Assembly: GCF_025698545.1 (NCBI RefSeq)
Contig: NC_068572.1
Coordinates: forward strand, 1,798,001 to 1,862,000
Length of the DNA: 64,000 nt
Source: Gossypium raimondii
Lineage: Eukaryota > Streptophyta > Magnoliopsida > Malvales > Malvaceae
Reading direction: 5' to 3'
Shown: one piece after another, positions 48,201 to 58,393 of the stretch
Numbering within the stretch: position 1 is the stretch's first letter
Layout of the letters: every line of letters starts with the position of its first letter
Notes under the pieces: model-generated
Databases searched by the model: none
What the model was told of the DNA's origin: nothing
Seen by the model: the letters and a program-made list of their open reading frames with translations, nothing else
Position numbers and translations under genes: made by a program

Positions 48201-50152
48201 TCTTATACAGTCTACTGCAACATCCAAAAAATAAACTACAAGGTAGAGCAACACTAGTTTATGTTGGAACCATGAAATGTTAAAAGCAATAGCTGGAACT
48301 AAAGGCAGAAGTTGGGAGGGCTAGTTCATACAGATGGTTTTACAACTATGGTTTTGCTTGACCTAAAAACATAAAGAAAAAATAAAAAAGAGAAATTTCC
48401 TCTTAAAATACGCACCGGTAGCCATATTTAGCTATCCTAGAATCACGACGAGGATTCAAAATGAAGATGTTATATGCATCTTCAAGTTGAAGGTATTCAA
48501 CAAGGCTAGTAAAAAGAACATCCATCATGTCTGCATCTACTTGCCAGAGAGAATCAGTGTCATTCCTGTCAAGAATTAGTCATATTATTACTGAATAAAG
48601 CTAAAGACATGAGATTCAAAAAAAAAAAAAAAAGTAGAAATTGATGAGACATTTAACAGTGTAATAAAATAATCCACAGAAGGAGACTGAAAAGGTCGAA
48701 CATTTAATTATAGAAAGTTCCCATCAGAATATTCAATCATTGAATGTTTTCCTCCTCTCAAGATTTGAATTATCTTTAAAAGCATGCTAATACAGAAAGG
48801 GATCCTAAAGCCGCACAGTGTAGAAACAATACTAGAATTGGTCCAAATGGTGTAACAGAAGAATTGACTTGCATCGGTAGATCCTCCTATAATTTTTTTT
48901 AAAAAGTAACCTTCTATAAGTTTATAAATGTATTGGGAAAGCAATAATCTATAATTTTATTTTCTCCATCTAAAAAAAAAATCAAACAAAACAGAATTTG
49001 GGTCATGACTTGTTTCACCTGTCACCAGAAACATCATCTTTGCGGGCTAAAACATTGATAGCACGCTCAAAGACAGTAGTCACCTTTTCACCCATTTGAA
49101 TGGCATGGACAGAGAAGCTGCATGGAAATTCCATTACAATTATATAAAAATTTTAGTTTGAGAGCTTCTAGGAAACAAATCATGATATGTAAATAAATCA
49201 GCAACAAATTAATATTAAAAAGGACACAAATTATTACTTGTAATTTACATGGCTGATGACAGGAAAATGGTGATGTTGCTTTTTATCTATGATAACTCTT
49301 TCAACTGCAGTGATAAGTTCTCCAATTTGTGGAATTCGCGTATGTGCAAAGACATGATCTATTTTGGTGAACCATCGCTCAAGTTCTTCTGGACGAAGTG
49401 TGAACTCTATTTACATACAAAACACAAAAGTGATCAAGGAAATGAACCATCAGAATTCAAGTATTAATAAAGTGAAAATGAAAAAAGAGTAGTGAGTAAA
49501 GAAATAAAAGGAAAATTAAAAGTTTGGGATACCTTGGTTCCCCTTTCCATCAAAACCCATGAAAATGAAATTGACAGGAACTGGAAGGTACATAGAATCT
49601 ACTTCCATAAGGTTTAAGTAATTTGCAATGTTACCTGAAAGTATGAGAGAGACAGATAATGAACTAAAATGCAATTCCCGAAATCGAAATGTTAGAGCAA
49701 ATTCATAACCAAATTAATCCACAAATTTGTCTAATTACCTGCCTTGGTGTAATTATAAACACCCGTTTTAGAAGGGCTGCTTGCTTCGAAATCATCGAAA
49801 TCTGTTAATAATAAAAAAGGATGAGAAAATTTTAAGCAAACAAACAAACAAAAACCTAGAAAAGAAATTTCGAAAGTAATTTCAAGGAGAAAGAAATTGG
49901 TACCTCCACGTATAACAGCCTCACTCCAAAACTTACTCTTTTCTTTAAGATTGAACAAAGAAAAAACCGAAGAAGACTTGGCACTCCTACGACTTTCGAC
50001 AGTGCCGATTGATACTAACTGATTCAATTTCCATTGCCCAAATCAATACACGGATAAAAGTAATAAAATCAATACACAAATCAAATCCTTCTGAAAATTA
50101 CCAGTAGGATCATAGATACAAGGAGCAGAGATCTAATTCCAGCCATCTCCAT
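39227..50152 (-). CDS. SPOT1/At5g58100-like membrane protein
   Basis: 25 exons, 936 aa, every junction GT-AG and in frame. Exons from the 5' end: 50102-50152, 49904-50018, 49739-49801, 49533-49634, 49238-49406, 49019-49117, 48416-48565, 47790-47829, 47505-47562, 47315-47397, 46631-46729, 46387-46502, 46140-46258, 45710-45780, 45491-45596, 44732-44871, 44425-44583, 44247-44350, 43026-43201, 42139-42328, 41924-42023, 40821-40989, 40216-40298, 40017-40093 and 39227-39398. It has a signal peptide (MEMAGIRSLLLVSMILL), a large probably lumenal region ('DSMYLPVPVNFIFMGFDGKG', 'IDLTAGPFSWGPAVGGEGVR', 'HAHSRSTLEVPIFWF') and one C-terminal membrane helix (residues ~908-926) before a basic tail, KPRRPKPKIN. 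From memory the Arabidopsis homologue is a ~945-aa membrane protein needed for pollen wall (exine) formation. No catalytic motif is evident. The acceptor of exon 2 is the weakest call. Confidence 0.85.
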
Positions 50153-50643
50153 TTCCCGGAGGATCTCACTCTCAGTACACGCCGCAGGCCACCCTCTGAT
50201 TTCGTTTTTTTTTTTTTTTTCCTTTTCCTTTAACGAGTTGACAAAAGCGAAGAATTACATGTCGAATGTAGAGATGGCAATTTGATTCGGGTTCGGATCC
50301 ATTTTCGGGTTTGATTCTTTTAGATGGGAATAAATAGTTGGTAAAAACATCTTTCAGATCCCTCTAAATTTTAACATTAAGCAAAATGGTCTCTCTCAAA
50401 AAAATTTGTGCAATATAATCCCTATCAAATTTGAAAGTGAACAATTATGGACAATTAATCAATGCGTTAATGTTTTATATCAATTGTACATAATTTTAAC
50501 TGGTATAATAACAAAATTAGCCTCAATGTTTATATATTCTATGTAAATGATGACAAAATATGTCCAAACTAATATACCAATTAATTGTGGATCAAACCGA
50601 TCCGAATGACGAGTCCAATGTAGTTCATACATCACTAGTTAGA

Positions 50644-51184
50644 CAATTTCAATGGGATTAAAAATAGGGTAAATTGAATTAGAAATCCTCAAATTATATC
50701 CAGATTTTAAATCAACTTTCAAACTTTAAAACGTTATAATTGAGTCTTAGAAATATTAATAGGGTATTAATTTAATCATTCTACCTACCTAGTAAATTAG
50801 CTTGGGCGCTAACTCTCAGATAAAATCTAACCTGGAGGATATTTAAAACATATAGTTAAATTACAAATACAAGTGTATTTGTTGTTTAAATAATTTAGAT
50901 ATGACGTGTTAAAAAAATCCTCTGAATTTTATTAATTTTTTAATACATAAAGTTGTTTATGTAATAAATATATATTTTAAATATGTGTGACGCGTATTCA
51001 AAATGCATTTAAACCGAAACTAATGACTAAAATGAGCAAATAATAGAAGAACATGTTTAATACGCTATTAATAATTTAAAGACTCAATTATAATATTTTA
51101 AAGTTTAAAAGTTAATTTAAAATCTGGATAGAACTTGAGGACTTCTAATTCAATTTACCATAATTTTAATCCCACTGAAATCAT
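50644..51184. mobile_element. Foldback (long inverted-repeat) element
   Basis: About 130 bases at each end are inverted copies: 'taaattgaattagaaatcct' on the left, and 'aggacttctaattcaattta' on the right. The match extends outward to 'caatttcaatgggatta' and 'taatcccactgaaatcatt'. No coding. Target duplications are not clear. The superfamily is uncertain, probably a Mutator- or hAT-type MITE. Confidence 0.65.
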
Positions 51185-51188
51185 TTAA

Positions 51189-51505
51189 AGGCCACTTGGA
51201 TTGGTGTAAAAATAGCGATGATAGTTAGAATAGGTTTGTGTTCCCTTTTTTATTCCGTCTATGTCGCAGGGTTAAAACCAAAATATATTTGTTGCTTTCC
51301 CGATGTTTTCTTACGTTATCGATAAAACATTCTTGTAAAAGTATTTAATAATGTTTTCAATGATGTTAGCAGATCGTATTTGAATCGTTCCTTTTCTATT
51401 CATATCAGCATTTCGTATAGAGATTATTGTGTCAGCAATAGTGTCAGCATGAGACAAAAAAAAAACTCGCAACTCTAAAAGTAAAACACCTATCCAAATA
51501 AGCCT
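51189..51505. mobile_element. Tourist/PIF-Harbinger-like MITE
   Basis: 317 bp with ~20-bp imperfect terminal inverted repeats (AGGCCACTTGGATTGGTGT against AGGCTTATTTGGATAGGTGT) and TAA on both outer sides (51186-51188 and 51506-51508). No coding. Its ends resemble those of the larger element at 10930-12077. Confidence 0.65.
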
Positions 51506-51840
51506 TAATTGAGTTTGATCTCGAATCAATTGGTATATTGATTCAAAACAAAAGGATTGAAATGACCTGCTTTTGTGAAAAAAATTATTTGAAATTTGGA
51601 AAAATTTTAAAAATAATTATTGTTGAATAGGTTTGTAAATTTTTTAATATTTTTTAAATAACTTATTAATTTTAAAATATTTTATTTAATTAAGATTCGG
51701 TTTTTAAAACAATGCTAACATTAAACTGAGCCAAATATATTAGTGGGTGTTGGGTTTTGCTGTTCCTTGCTCTAAACTTCAAAAACTGTAAAACCCTTCC
51801 AAAACCCTTGCTCACCCTCTCATTTCTACATTCGCCGCCG

Positions 51841-53313
51841 ATGAAGTTTCCGAACCACGTTATACACAGGCGCCACCGCGGCAGCAGGACCTTCATGGAC
51901 GGTGCCGCCGCCACCACTGCCGTCAAATTCGTCAGAGACCGCGGCCTAGACCATGCAGTGGAGCGAGAGAAGAACCTTCGTCCACTCCTAAACGTTAAGA
52001 ACCTCATCAAATCGGAGCCATCAAAGTCCCTTCCCATCTCCATAATCTCTCAGAACAAAGACTCACTCAAAATCCCTTCTCGACCCATCGAATTCATCCG
52101 CAAATACCCATCGGTCTTCCACGAATTCCTCCCCGGCGGAATCGGAATCCACCCCCATATCAAGTTGACTCAAGAAGTACTCGATATCGATGCCGATGAG
52201 CATTTGGTTTACGAGAGTGATTCTTACAGGCAATTAGTAGCTAATAGGCTTTTGAAACTGTTGATGATATCGAGAATGAACAAAATCCCCATCAACATCC
52301 TCGATAAACTGAAATGGGATCTAGGTCTTCCTCAAAATTACTTGAAAACCCTCGTCCCGGATTTCCCTGACTGCTTTCGGGTCGTCGGGTCCAATGAATC
52401 GGGTCAATTGGAATTGGTTTGTTGGAGTGATGAATTGGCTGTTTCGATTCTTGAAAAGAAGGCTATGGAAGGAGGGTCTGGGTATTCCAAAGGGATGCCT
52501 TTAGCATTTCCAGTGAAGTTTTCAAAGGGATTTGAGATGGATAAGAAGGTGAAAAAATGGTGGGATGATTGGCAGAAATTGCCTTACGTTTCACCATACG
52601 AGAATGCTCTTCATCTTTCACCAAAAACTGATGAATCTGATAAATGGGCAGCTGCTGTTTTGCATGAAATTTTGAATCTTTTCGTAGCTAAAAAGGCAGA
52701 GAGGGATGATGTGTTGTGTATTGGGGAATATTTGGGGATAAGGTCAAGGTTCAAGAGAGTTTTGCTTCACCATCCACACATTTTTTACTTGTCCAGTAAG
52801 ATTGGAACTTATACTGTTGTTTTGAAGGAGGCTTATAAAAGGGGTTTGCTGATTGAGAATAATCCATTGATGAACGTTAGGAATCGGTATCTTCATCTTA
52901 TGCACACTGTTAAAGAACATGGTAAAGACATTTCTATGTCTCCAGGAACCAATCAAGAAAAGAAAGCAGCGAGTAATGCATCCAAAAAGGAAGCTGGTGA
53001 TGATGATAGTGAAGAGGAGAATAATGGACTTTCAGTTTCTTTTTCTGGTTCAGAAACTGAGAATGGTGATAGTGATGAGGAAGAGGATCAATTCAAAGGC
53101 GGCCGGCGTGGTTCTCGTGAAGCTGTTGCACTTAGTAGAAGAACAACAACAACAAGTAAGAGGAAGAATGGGGACTTGAAAACTCATTTGGGTGATGGTG
53201 AAGGTGAAAGGGCAATGGGAAGATGGCATAGTAGGACTAAACCCAAAGTTCCACAACCACTAAATGCTTCTACTAATGTCCATAGGAGATCTCAACAGAG
53301 ATCTTCAAGTTGA
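51841..53313 (+). CDS. PORR-domain organelle RNA-binding protein (WTF9-like)
   Basis: 490 aa in one exon from the ATG at 51841; the open frame upstream of it has no ATG. An N-terminal basic stretch suits an organelle transit peptide. The plant organelle RNA recognition (PORR, formerly DUF860) domain spans residues ~35-370. Landmarks are 'KFVRDRGLDHAVEREKNLRP', 'IEFIRKYPSVFHEFLPGG', 'NRLLKLLMISRMNKIP', 'KWDLGLPQNYLKTLVPDFPD' and a late 'RVLLHHPHIFYLS'. The C-terminus is acidic (DDDSEEEN, DSDEEEDQ) and then basic. PORR proteins such as WTF1 and WTF9 bind group II introns and promote their splicing in chloroplasts or mitochondria. WTF9 (mitochondrial) is my best guess, but paralogue identity is uncertain. 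Confidence 0.85.
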   Translation: MKFPNHVIHRRHRGSRTFMDGAAATTAVKFVRDRGLDHAVEREKNLRPLLNVKNLIKSEPSKSLPISIISQNKDSLKIPSRPIEFIRKYPSVFHEFLPGGIGIHPHIKLTQEVLDIDADEHLVYESDSYRQLVANRLLKLLMISRMNKIPINILDKLKWDLGLPQNYLKTLVPDFPDCFRVVGSNESGQLELVCWSDELAVSILEKKAMEGGSGYSKGMPLAFPVKFSKGFEMDKKVKKWWDDWQKLPYVSPYENALHLSPKTDESDKWAAAVLHEILNLFVAKKAERDDVLCIGEYLGIRSRFKRVLLHHPHIFYLSSKIGTYTVVLKEAYKRGLLIENNPLMNVRNRYLHLMHTVKEHGKDISMSPGTNQEKKAASNASKKEAGDDDSEEENNGLSVSFSGSETENGDSDEEEDQFKGGRRGSREAVALSRRTTTTSKRKNGDLKTHLGDGEGERAMGRWHSRTKPKVPQPLNASTNVHRRSQQRSSS

Positions 53314-54768
53314 CATCAGAGAAGCAGTAGATAATTTGCCAAAATAACTTTTGGGCCTAGTTTGCCACTTGCTCTGATTCTTTTGATATGAATTTTGACA
53401 AGAAAAAGTGGGGCAAAATGACCAGTTTGAGCCACAAATGAAGGCCTTTTGATGGAATTCAAATGAGTAGGCTGAGAATTTGTTGAGTTTATCTTTGTAT
53501 TATCAAATTTACTAGAAGCATATTGTCTGAAACTCAATCAATTTTATAATATTATGTTGCCTTTTAAGTCCTTATCCTCATTTTAAGTACTCCATGCATG
53601 TTTCTTTTTATGTAATTCTAACAGGCACAATTACAAGTAAACAAGGTGTTTTAATCCACTTCTTCTCCATTTTGATTTGAGGTGAAAGTAAATGTAGACT
53701 TTCAAAAGTCAAAAATCAACCATGGTGCAGTTGTCTTCAACATTTGTTATGATGTCAAATTTGGTTAGTCTGTTAATGTGGTTTTAAGTATAACAATTTT
53801 ATACAGGTTAAATGATAGCAGAGAAGTAAATGTATTCATCCTTCTCCGGCGATGGTGGTTAACGGGGGAGGTGAGGAGGTTGTCTTGGATGCTAATGGGG
53901 GAGTTAATGACCGAGGCTTTGAAAATAGTTTTGGTTTTACATACCAAGAGCCGGGGATGGTGATGACAATGGCAGATGGCTAGGGCTTGGCCCTATCTAC
54001 CTGCAACGGGTTGCATTAGGCTTGCCGGGATGGTGGTTTATCGGTTTTCTGCTGGGATTGAGCACATAGCATCAGCCTCTAGGTTAGCAATTTATACTTG
54101 TTCAGTTGACATGCGATGCCTTTCGGTTGAAAGTTGATCAACTAATTAAGATACACACGATCTTGCTCCAATGGTCAAAATGTTACATGGTTCTCAACGT
54201 GCCAGACATGTTAATATCGGAGAAGCTCAAAAAGATGAACTTGATCGCTAGACTTTACAGGTTGTGCTATGCTCCAAGCCACCAGGCCAATGGCTCCAAG
54301 AGGCAGAGTTGGCTTTGTAACTTGACTCCATCATAAAGATGAAAGCTATGAGGGTCAACAATTAGATGAACAAAAGTAGAGGGAATACATATTTGTCAAC
54401 ATTTCTTGCCCAATTATTACGGTCTATGCTTTAGTCAAATTAAAATATTGATTATATTAATTATTGTAGTCAAAGTCATCATAGTAAGCCTTTTTCTCCC
54501 TTTGTTTCTTGAATTCAAACTATAATTAGTTGTTTTTCAGAAGATTTTCGTCATCTTGATTGAACCTTTTGTGTTTGAAAAGATTAAAGTTGAATTTTTC
54601 GAAACAACTTGCACCTTTAAGCAAACCCTTCTAGTTTAGTAGTTTAGTGTTCACGTTTATGAAAAAAGTGGTCAAATTAGTGTAAGTTGATTGATTTCCA
54701 GGCACCCCAATCCTTCATCATAACCTTTGTTTTATTGCGTTTTCTCGTCTATCTTGCTGGTCTGAAAT
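53314..54768. other. Intergenic, no gene seen
   Basis: 3' end of the PORR gene and upstream region of the receptor kinase. About 53810-54330 is less AT-rich with short open frames but no recognisable protein. Nothing more is supported. Confidence 0.5.
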
Positions 54769-57279
54769 ATGGCCGCCTTTTCCATCTTTGTCTTCTTGTC
54801 CGGGTTGTTTGTTACCTCCTCAGGTGGTCTCTACAGTCACTCCATCCGCCCCAACTTCACTGCTTCATTCATCACCTTGGTTGACAACAGTGGTGCCTTC
54901 TTGCTATCTCCCAACGCTACCTTCCGAGCTGCCATTTCAAATTACCCAGACCAACAGCTACCTCAGTTCTATTTCTCAATCATCCACTCGTCTACCAACA
55001 CCATCATATGGACAGCTAACAGAGGCAGACCTGTTTCAGATTCTGCCAAAGTTTTGCTAACTCCCAATGGACTCGTCATCACCAATAACTTCGATCAGAT
55101 CGTGTGGTCAACGCCGAGCCTTGACTCTCCTGTTGCATTCCTTCAACTTGATGACTCGGGAAATCTCATTCTGCTTGATCAACAAAACATTTCGTTATGG
55201 GAAAGTTTCAACTACCCTACTGACACTCTCGTAAGGGGCCAAAGATTGCCTGTTGGTATAGACTTCTTTGCTGGTGAATACCAGCTTTTGCTCACCGGTT
55301 CTGATGCTTTTTTGCAGTGGAATGGGATGACGTATTGGCAGTTGTCAATGGATAACCAAGCTTTCAAGGAGTCGAATGTGCTGATGTCTTTCATGGCGGT
55401 TAATGGCAGCGGTTTATATTGGGTCGGAGATGATGGTTCAACCATAGTCTTTAAGGTGCCATTGGCTCCTATTGATGCTGCAGGATTGGAGTTTATATAT
55501 GCAAAGTTGGGGTCCAATGGGAAGTTCACCATTAGCAGCTTTGATGGGAACAATTTGATCCCGAACTTACAAATTCCAGTTGAAAATTGTAGAACTCCAT
55601 CTATTTGTGAGAAAATCGGTTTCTGCAACGGTGACAAAAGGCCCGAAACCTGTTTATGCCCATCAGCTTTCCACAATGGAATCGATGGTTGTGTGCCAAT
55701 TAATCCTTTGCTCACTTTGCCTAAAGCTTGCAATACCAGTAATTCTTATGGTAATGAAACCAATAATCAGGTTTCCTATATGGAAATAGGGGATGCCATA
55801 GACTATTTCTCGACGAATTTCATAGAGCCACTAAGTCAACGAATCAGTTTATTGAACTGTCAACTGCTATGCTCTCGGAACTGTTCTTGCTTAGGGGTTC
55901 TCTATGGAAATTCTTCCGGTTCTTGTTATCCGATTTGGAACAATGTCGGATCCATCTTTTCAAGCACCTTTGGTCTTGGCCAAGACTTTTCAGGCTACGT
56001 AAAGGCCATGACTCTATCTTCTAATATAAACCTGAGCTCTAAGACCGATACTGATAATAAATTCTCAGTACTGGGTTCGGTCCTAATACCTTCATTAGGG
56101 ACTCTTGTACTGGTTGTCCTTGTTATAGGATTCTCATGGTGGAAAACAAGAAAATGGCATTCCAGAGCTGCAGTAGTAAGATTAGGCTCGAAAGCCTCAT
56201 TTTCAATGGAGATCGATTTACTATCTATTGCAGGTTTACCGGTTAAGTTCGAGTACGAGGAGCTTGCAACTGCAACAGACAACTTCACAACACAAATCGG
56301 TAGCGGTGGATTTGGAACTGTTTACAGAGGTGTTTTGCCAGATGAATCAGTTGTGGCAGTGAAAAGGATCACCAATTTGGGAGTTGAAGGAAAGAAGGAT
56401 TTTTGCACTGAGATAGCAATCATAGGAAACATTCACCATATCAATCTTGTTAAACTGAAAGGATTTTGCTTGCAAGGCAAGCAACGGTTTCTGGTATTAG
56501 AATACATGAACAAGGGATCATTGGACCATGTTATCTTCAATAATGAATCGGTTCTCGAATGGAAAGAAAGATTCAAGATTGCAGTCGGAACCGCAAGGGG
56601 ACTTGCTTATTTGCACAGTGGGTGCCAACACAAGATAATCCATTGTGATGTGAAACCAGAAAACATTCTGCTACACGAAGAAAATTTACACCAAAATTTA
56701 CAAGTGAAGATATCAGATTTTGGGATTTCGAAGCTTCTAACACCTGAACAGTCGAACCTTCTTACGACATTGAGGGGAACTCGAGGATATCTAGCTCCCG
56801 AATGGCTAACAAGCTCGGGTATATCAGAAAAGAGCGACGTTTTCAGTTATGGGATGGTTTTACTTGAAATTGTGAGAGGAAGAAGGAATTTCTCCATACA
56901 ACCTTGTGCGCCATTATCGGGTACGGAGCTCAAGAGACTGTATTTCCCATTACTGGCATTAGAAATGCATGAGCAGAAGAGATATATGGAGCTTGTGGAT
57001 CCAAAATTGAACGGAAGGGCTGAGAGTGATGAGGTTGAGAGACTTGTACAAGTGGCCTTATGCTGCGTGCAGATGCAACCATGGCAGAGGCCGACTATGT
57101 CAAATGTGGTCGGCATGTTGGAAGGGAGTCTGCCAGTTGAGCAGCCGAGAATTGAATCATTGAACTTTTTGCGAATCTACGGCGGAAGATATGCTTCAGT
57201 ATTGACCACTTCCACCGATGGATGCAATGAGCAAAATGAGTTCATTATGGACTATCATCAGTCATCAAATGACTGCTAG
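54769..57279 (+). CDS. G-type lectin S-receptor-like Ser/Thr kinase (At5g35370-like)
   Basis: 836 aa, intronless. A signal peptide (MAAFSIFVFLSGLFVTSSGG) is followed by a bulb-type lectin domain (~35-165; 'VWSTPSLDSPVAFLQLDDSG', 'LWESFNYPTDTL'), an S-locus-type region with an EGF-like Cys cluster (~275-315) and a PAN/APPLE domain (~340-420). A membrane helix lies near 434-458 and a kinase domain at ~500-785. Kinase motifs are present: GSGGFGTVYRG, VAVK, HCDVKPEN, DFG and RGTRGYLAPEW. The catalytic loop has HCD instead of HRD, so it is a non-RD kinase, as is usual for this SD-2 branch. The ending 'ESLNFLRIYGGRYA' matches my recollection of At5g35370. It sits at the plasma membrane; ligand unknown. 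No lesions are visible. Confidence 0.93.
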   Translation: MAAFSIFVFLSGLFVTSSGGLYSHSIRPNFTASFITLVDNSGAFLLSPNATFRAAISNYPDQQLPQFYFSIIHSSTNTIIWTANRGRPVSDSAKVLLTPNGLVITNNFDQIVWSTPSLDSPVAFLQLDDSGNLILLDQQNISLWESFNYPTDTLVRGQRLPVGIDFFAGEYQLLLTGSDAFLQWNGMTYWQLSMDNQAFKESNVLMSFMAVNGSGLYWVGDDGSTIVFKVPLAPIDAAGLEFIYAKLGSNGKFTISSFDGNNLIPNLQIPVENCRTPSICEKIGFCNGDKRPETCLCPSAFHNGIDGCVPINPLLTLPKACNTSNSYGNETNNQVSYMEIGDAIDYFSTNFIEPLSQRISLLNCQLLCSRNCSCLGVLYGNSSGSCYPIWNNVGSIFSSTFGLGQDFSGYVKAMTLSSNINLSSKTDTDNKFSVLGSVLIPSLGTLVLVVLVIGFSWWKTRKWHSRAAVVRLGSKASFSMEIDLLSIAGLPVKFEYEELATATDNFTTQIGSGGFGTVYRGVLPDESVVAVKRITNLGVEGKKDFCTEIAIIGNIHHINLVKLKGFCLQGKQRFLVLEYMNKGSLDHVIFNNESVLEWKERFKIAVGTARGLAYLHSGCQHKIIHCDVKPENILLHEENLHQNLQVKISDFGISKLLTPEQSNLLTTLRGTRGYLAPEWLTSSGISEKSDVFSYGMVLLEIVRGRRNFSIQPCAPLSGTELKRLYFPLLALEMHEQKRYMELVDPKLNGRAESDEVERLVQVALCCVQMQPWQRPTMSNVVGMLEGSLPVEQPRIESLNFLRIYGGRYASVLTTSTDGCNEQNEFIMDYHQSSNDC

Positions 57280-58393
57280 TTCATGTGCCTAATGGTTCGT
57301 TGGACTATACTTTTTTCATTATAATCATTTATCATTACATAAATATGTTATATACTTGAATCTATATTAAAAACTTATCAATCAATCATCTAGGTTACAT
57401 GTGTACAACAAAATTCAAAATGACCGAAAAAGCAGTAAAATACCATAGAAGCCCCTATACTAGGAGTCAGATTGCATTTTAATTCTTCTAGTCAAAAAAT
57501 TGATAAATTAGTCCCTGTACATTAAACTAAAGAGTAAATTGGTACTTTCTATTAAAAATTTCATCCATTCGTACTATTAAAAATTGACATATTGACATAG
57601 TTGACAAAATAGCCCAATATGCCACGTGTACCTTATGTTGACAAACAGAAATCAATTTTTAATAGCAGAAATGGATGAATTTTTTAATAAAATGACTAGT
57701 TTGCACTTTAATCTAACATACAAGAACTAATTTACCCTTTTTTAAGTAGGGGGCAAAATGTAATTTGACTCCTAATACAAAGATCTCCATGGCACTTTTA
57801 CCCTGAAAAAACCTATGATCTTGACTCAAAAACCCTAACAAACAAATCCCAACAATACGAACCCAAAATGATTCTAGTCAGAAACAATCCAAACTTAAAA
57901 TGATCTAAACCTGAAAATTTAAAACCCAAAATGACCAGACCTAGATTGACTCAAGCCCGATTTTCAGGTCTAATGGAAACCATAACCATAGAGCAATAAA
58001 ACACACAAAAAACTGATAGGAATTCGAATGTAACAAAAATCCAACAGACCAACATACACTTGACCTTTATATGTTTTCACCAATTCAATGCTTTCCGTGT
58101 ATGTTCAGAAGGTATTAAAAATGGTCCTAAAAAAACCAAGAAATTATCCACTTAATCTTCAACACAAATTTTTCTTTTTTTTTGTTTTTGTTTTTTGGGT
58201 TGTATTATACAATAGCTTAAAACTTTGAACCACAATATAAACCATTTCCATTCTTCATTGCTTTCTTTTTTCTGCCTTGTTTTTTTTCCAGAACACCCAC
58301 TCAACCAAGAAGAATAAATTAAAACAGGGATGAACTATTCTCTCCTATGATAAACGAGGGTGATGGGAACGATACCAGATGAAATTATCTCCG
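57280..58393. other. Tail-to-tail spacer with a MITE
   Basis: Separates the receptor kinase and RPN13, which end towards each other. It contains the foldback MITE at 57434-57804; the rest is AT-rich 3' flank. Confidence 0.6.
57434..57804. mobile_element. Mutator-like foldback MITE
   Basis: About 371 bp with ~110-base imperfect inverted arms: 'agtaaaataccatagaagcc' on the left and, reversed, 'agggtaaaagtgccatggag' on the right. It is flanked by similar 8-9 bp sequences (gaaaaagc and gaaaaaac). The 'tagtccctgtac' phrase is common in this MITE class. No coding. Confidence 0.65.

Larger units (their letters stand above)
50153..51840. other. Head-to-head intergenic region (SPOT1-like / PORR) with two MITE-like elements
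   Basis: About 1.7 kb between divergent start codons. It contains a foldback (50644-51184) directly abutting a Tourist-like MITE (51189-51505). The rest is AT-rich. No gene is seen. Confidence 0.6.

Noticed and set aside
51757-51840. N-terminal extension of the PORR protein
   Set aside because: The frame is open upstream but has no ATG. The first ATG at 51841 gives a sensible basic N-terminus.
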